A DNA stretch of 6,912 bases from JALHSW01 sp963720675 (GTDB taxonomy: Bacteria > Actinomycetota > Acidimicrobiia > IMCC26256 > PALSA-555). A model generated the notes under the pieces. That model saw only the letters and a program-made list of their open reading frames with translations. It made no database searches and was not told the DNA's origin. Positions 6,442 through 6,912 of the stretch are shown here, piece by piece; the first letter of the stretch is position 1; each line of letters opens with the position of its first letter. The stretch covers positions 1 through 6,912 of the forward strand of contig CAVRGH010000012.1 of assembly GCA_963720675.1 (NCBI GenBank), given 5' to 3'. The translations under genes and the position numbers were made by a program.

Positions 6442-6912
6442 TCAGATGTACATGCCGCCGTTCACGCCGATGATCTGCCCGGTGATGTAGCTCCCGCCCT
6501 CGGAACAGAGGAGCGAGCAGGCCGCCGCGATGTCTTCCGGCGTTCCGGCCCGGCCGAGAGGGACCATCGGCCCGACGACGTCGACCCCGGGGAAGTCGCC
6601 GGCGACCTCGGCCGCTCGGGCCATGGGGGTGTCGACGAGGCTCGGCGCGATCGTGTTGGCAGTGATCCCGTTCCGTGCGAGCTCGACGGCCAGGGACTTG
6701 GTGAGGGAGATGACGCCGCCCTTGGATGCCGCGTAGTGCGCCATGTTCGGGGCGCCCGACTGCGCGCTCGACGACGAGATCGTGACGATGCGACCCCAAC
6801 CGGCGTCGACCATGTCTGGGATGGCTGCCTGTGCGCAGGCGAACGTGCCCGTGAGGTTCACCGCGAGGATCCGGCTCCACTGCTCCGGTGTGATGTCGAG
6901 GACCGCATCGAA
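6442..6912 (-). CDS. FabG-like short-chain dehydrogenase/reductase (5' end missing)
   Basis: The C-terminal 156 residues of a classical SDR; the gene runs off the right edge of the window. Roughly 90-100 N-terminal residues, including the cofactor-binding glycine motif, are missing. Seen, numbering from the first visible residue: N19 in AVNLTGTF, catalytic S47 in the SSSS run, Y60 and K64 (YAASK), and the ending VNGGMYI, which matches 3-oxoacyl-ACP reductase (FabG)-like members more than the VDGGY ending of the two other SDRs here. The real N-terminus lies beyond the window: the residues before VNLTG (ITPEQWSRILA) are normal SDR sequence, so the GTG at 6861 is not the start. It precedes the P450 by 71 bp on the same strand, so co-transcription is likely. 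Cofactor preference cannot be judged, because the deciding residues are outside. It may oxidise the alcohol made by the P450; this is inference. Confidence 0.9.
   Translation of the reverse strand, partial: FDAVLDITPEQWSRILAVNLTGTFACAQAAIPDMVDAGWGRIVTISSSSAQSGAPNMAHYAASKGGVISLTKSLAVELARNGITANTIAPSLVDTPMARAAEVAGDFPGVDVVGPMVPLGRAGTPEDIAAACSLLCSEGGSYITGQIIGVNGGMYI

Noticed and set aside
5330..6490. Long plus-strand open frame opposite the P450
   Set aside because: The opposite strand encodes a P450 with every expected motif; the plus-strand product has no family features.
6371..6880. Upstream in-frame extension of the P450
   Set aside because: It overlaps the FabG-like SDR in another frame, has no P450 features, and GAGGAG before 6370 marks the true start.

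Overview
The window is high-GC DNA (roughly two-thirds or more G+C by eye) with strong G/C preference at third codon positions. GTG and ATG starts, tightly packed catabolic-type genes and a soluble bacterial P450 all fit an actinomycete or related actinobacterium (Mycobacteriales- or Acidimicrobiia-like). The sequence alone does not fix the genus. Coding density is very high: no gap between genes exceeds about 75 bp, and there is no tRNA, rRNA, CRISPR array, transposase or integrase.

Layout from left to right. (1) A minus-strand operon is read right to left from 3117 to 28: a classical SDR with NADP-type cofactor residues (2338-3117), a second SDR with an NAD-type aspartate (1578-2324), and an AMP-forming acyl-CoA synthetase (28-1557, possibly starting at GTG 1569). 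Gaps are 13 and 20 nt or less. (2) A 57-bp divergent intergenic region (3118-3174) carries a perfect 6-2-6 inverted repeat, GTACCG-AC-CGGTAC, probably a repressor operator. (3) On the plus strand is a 654-residue thiamine-diphosphate enzyme (3175-5139), a natural fusion of the alpha and beta halves of a 2-oxoacid/acetoin dehydrogenase E1. (4) It converges, with only 31 bp between stop codons and a hairpin there, on a second minus-strand unit: a FabG-like SDR cut off by the right edge (6442 to the edge) followed by a soluble class-I-type cytochrome P450 (5171-6370).

How the genes could work together (inference): the P450 hydroxylates a hydrophobic substrate, SDRs oxidise or reduce the resulting alcohols and ketones, the ThDP enzyme breaks a carbon-carbon bond next to a carbonyl (2-oxoacid, acyloin or diketone chemistry), and the acyl-CoA synthetase activates the released or remaining carboxylic acid for beta-oxidation. 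This fits a degradation island for a terpenoid, alicyclic, steroid-like or xenobiotic compound. All enzyme families are well known. What is unusual is their combination, especially a fused acetoin-dehydrogenase-like E1 with no E2 or E3 gene in view, divergent from an SDR-SDR-ligase operon. I see no clearly new molecular system; the candidate novelty is the pathway.
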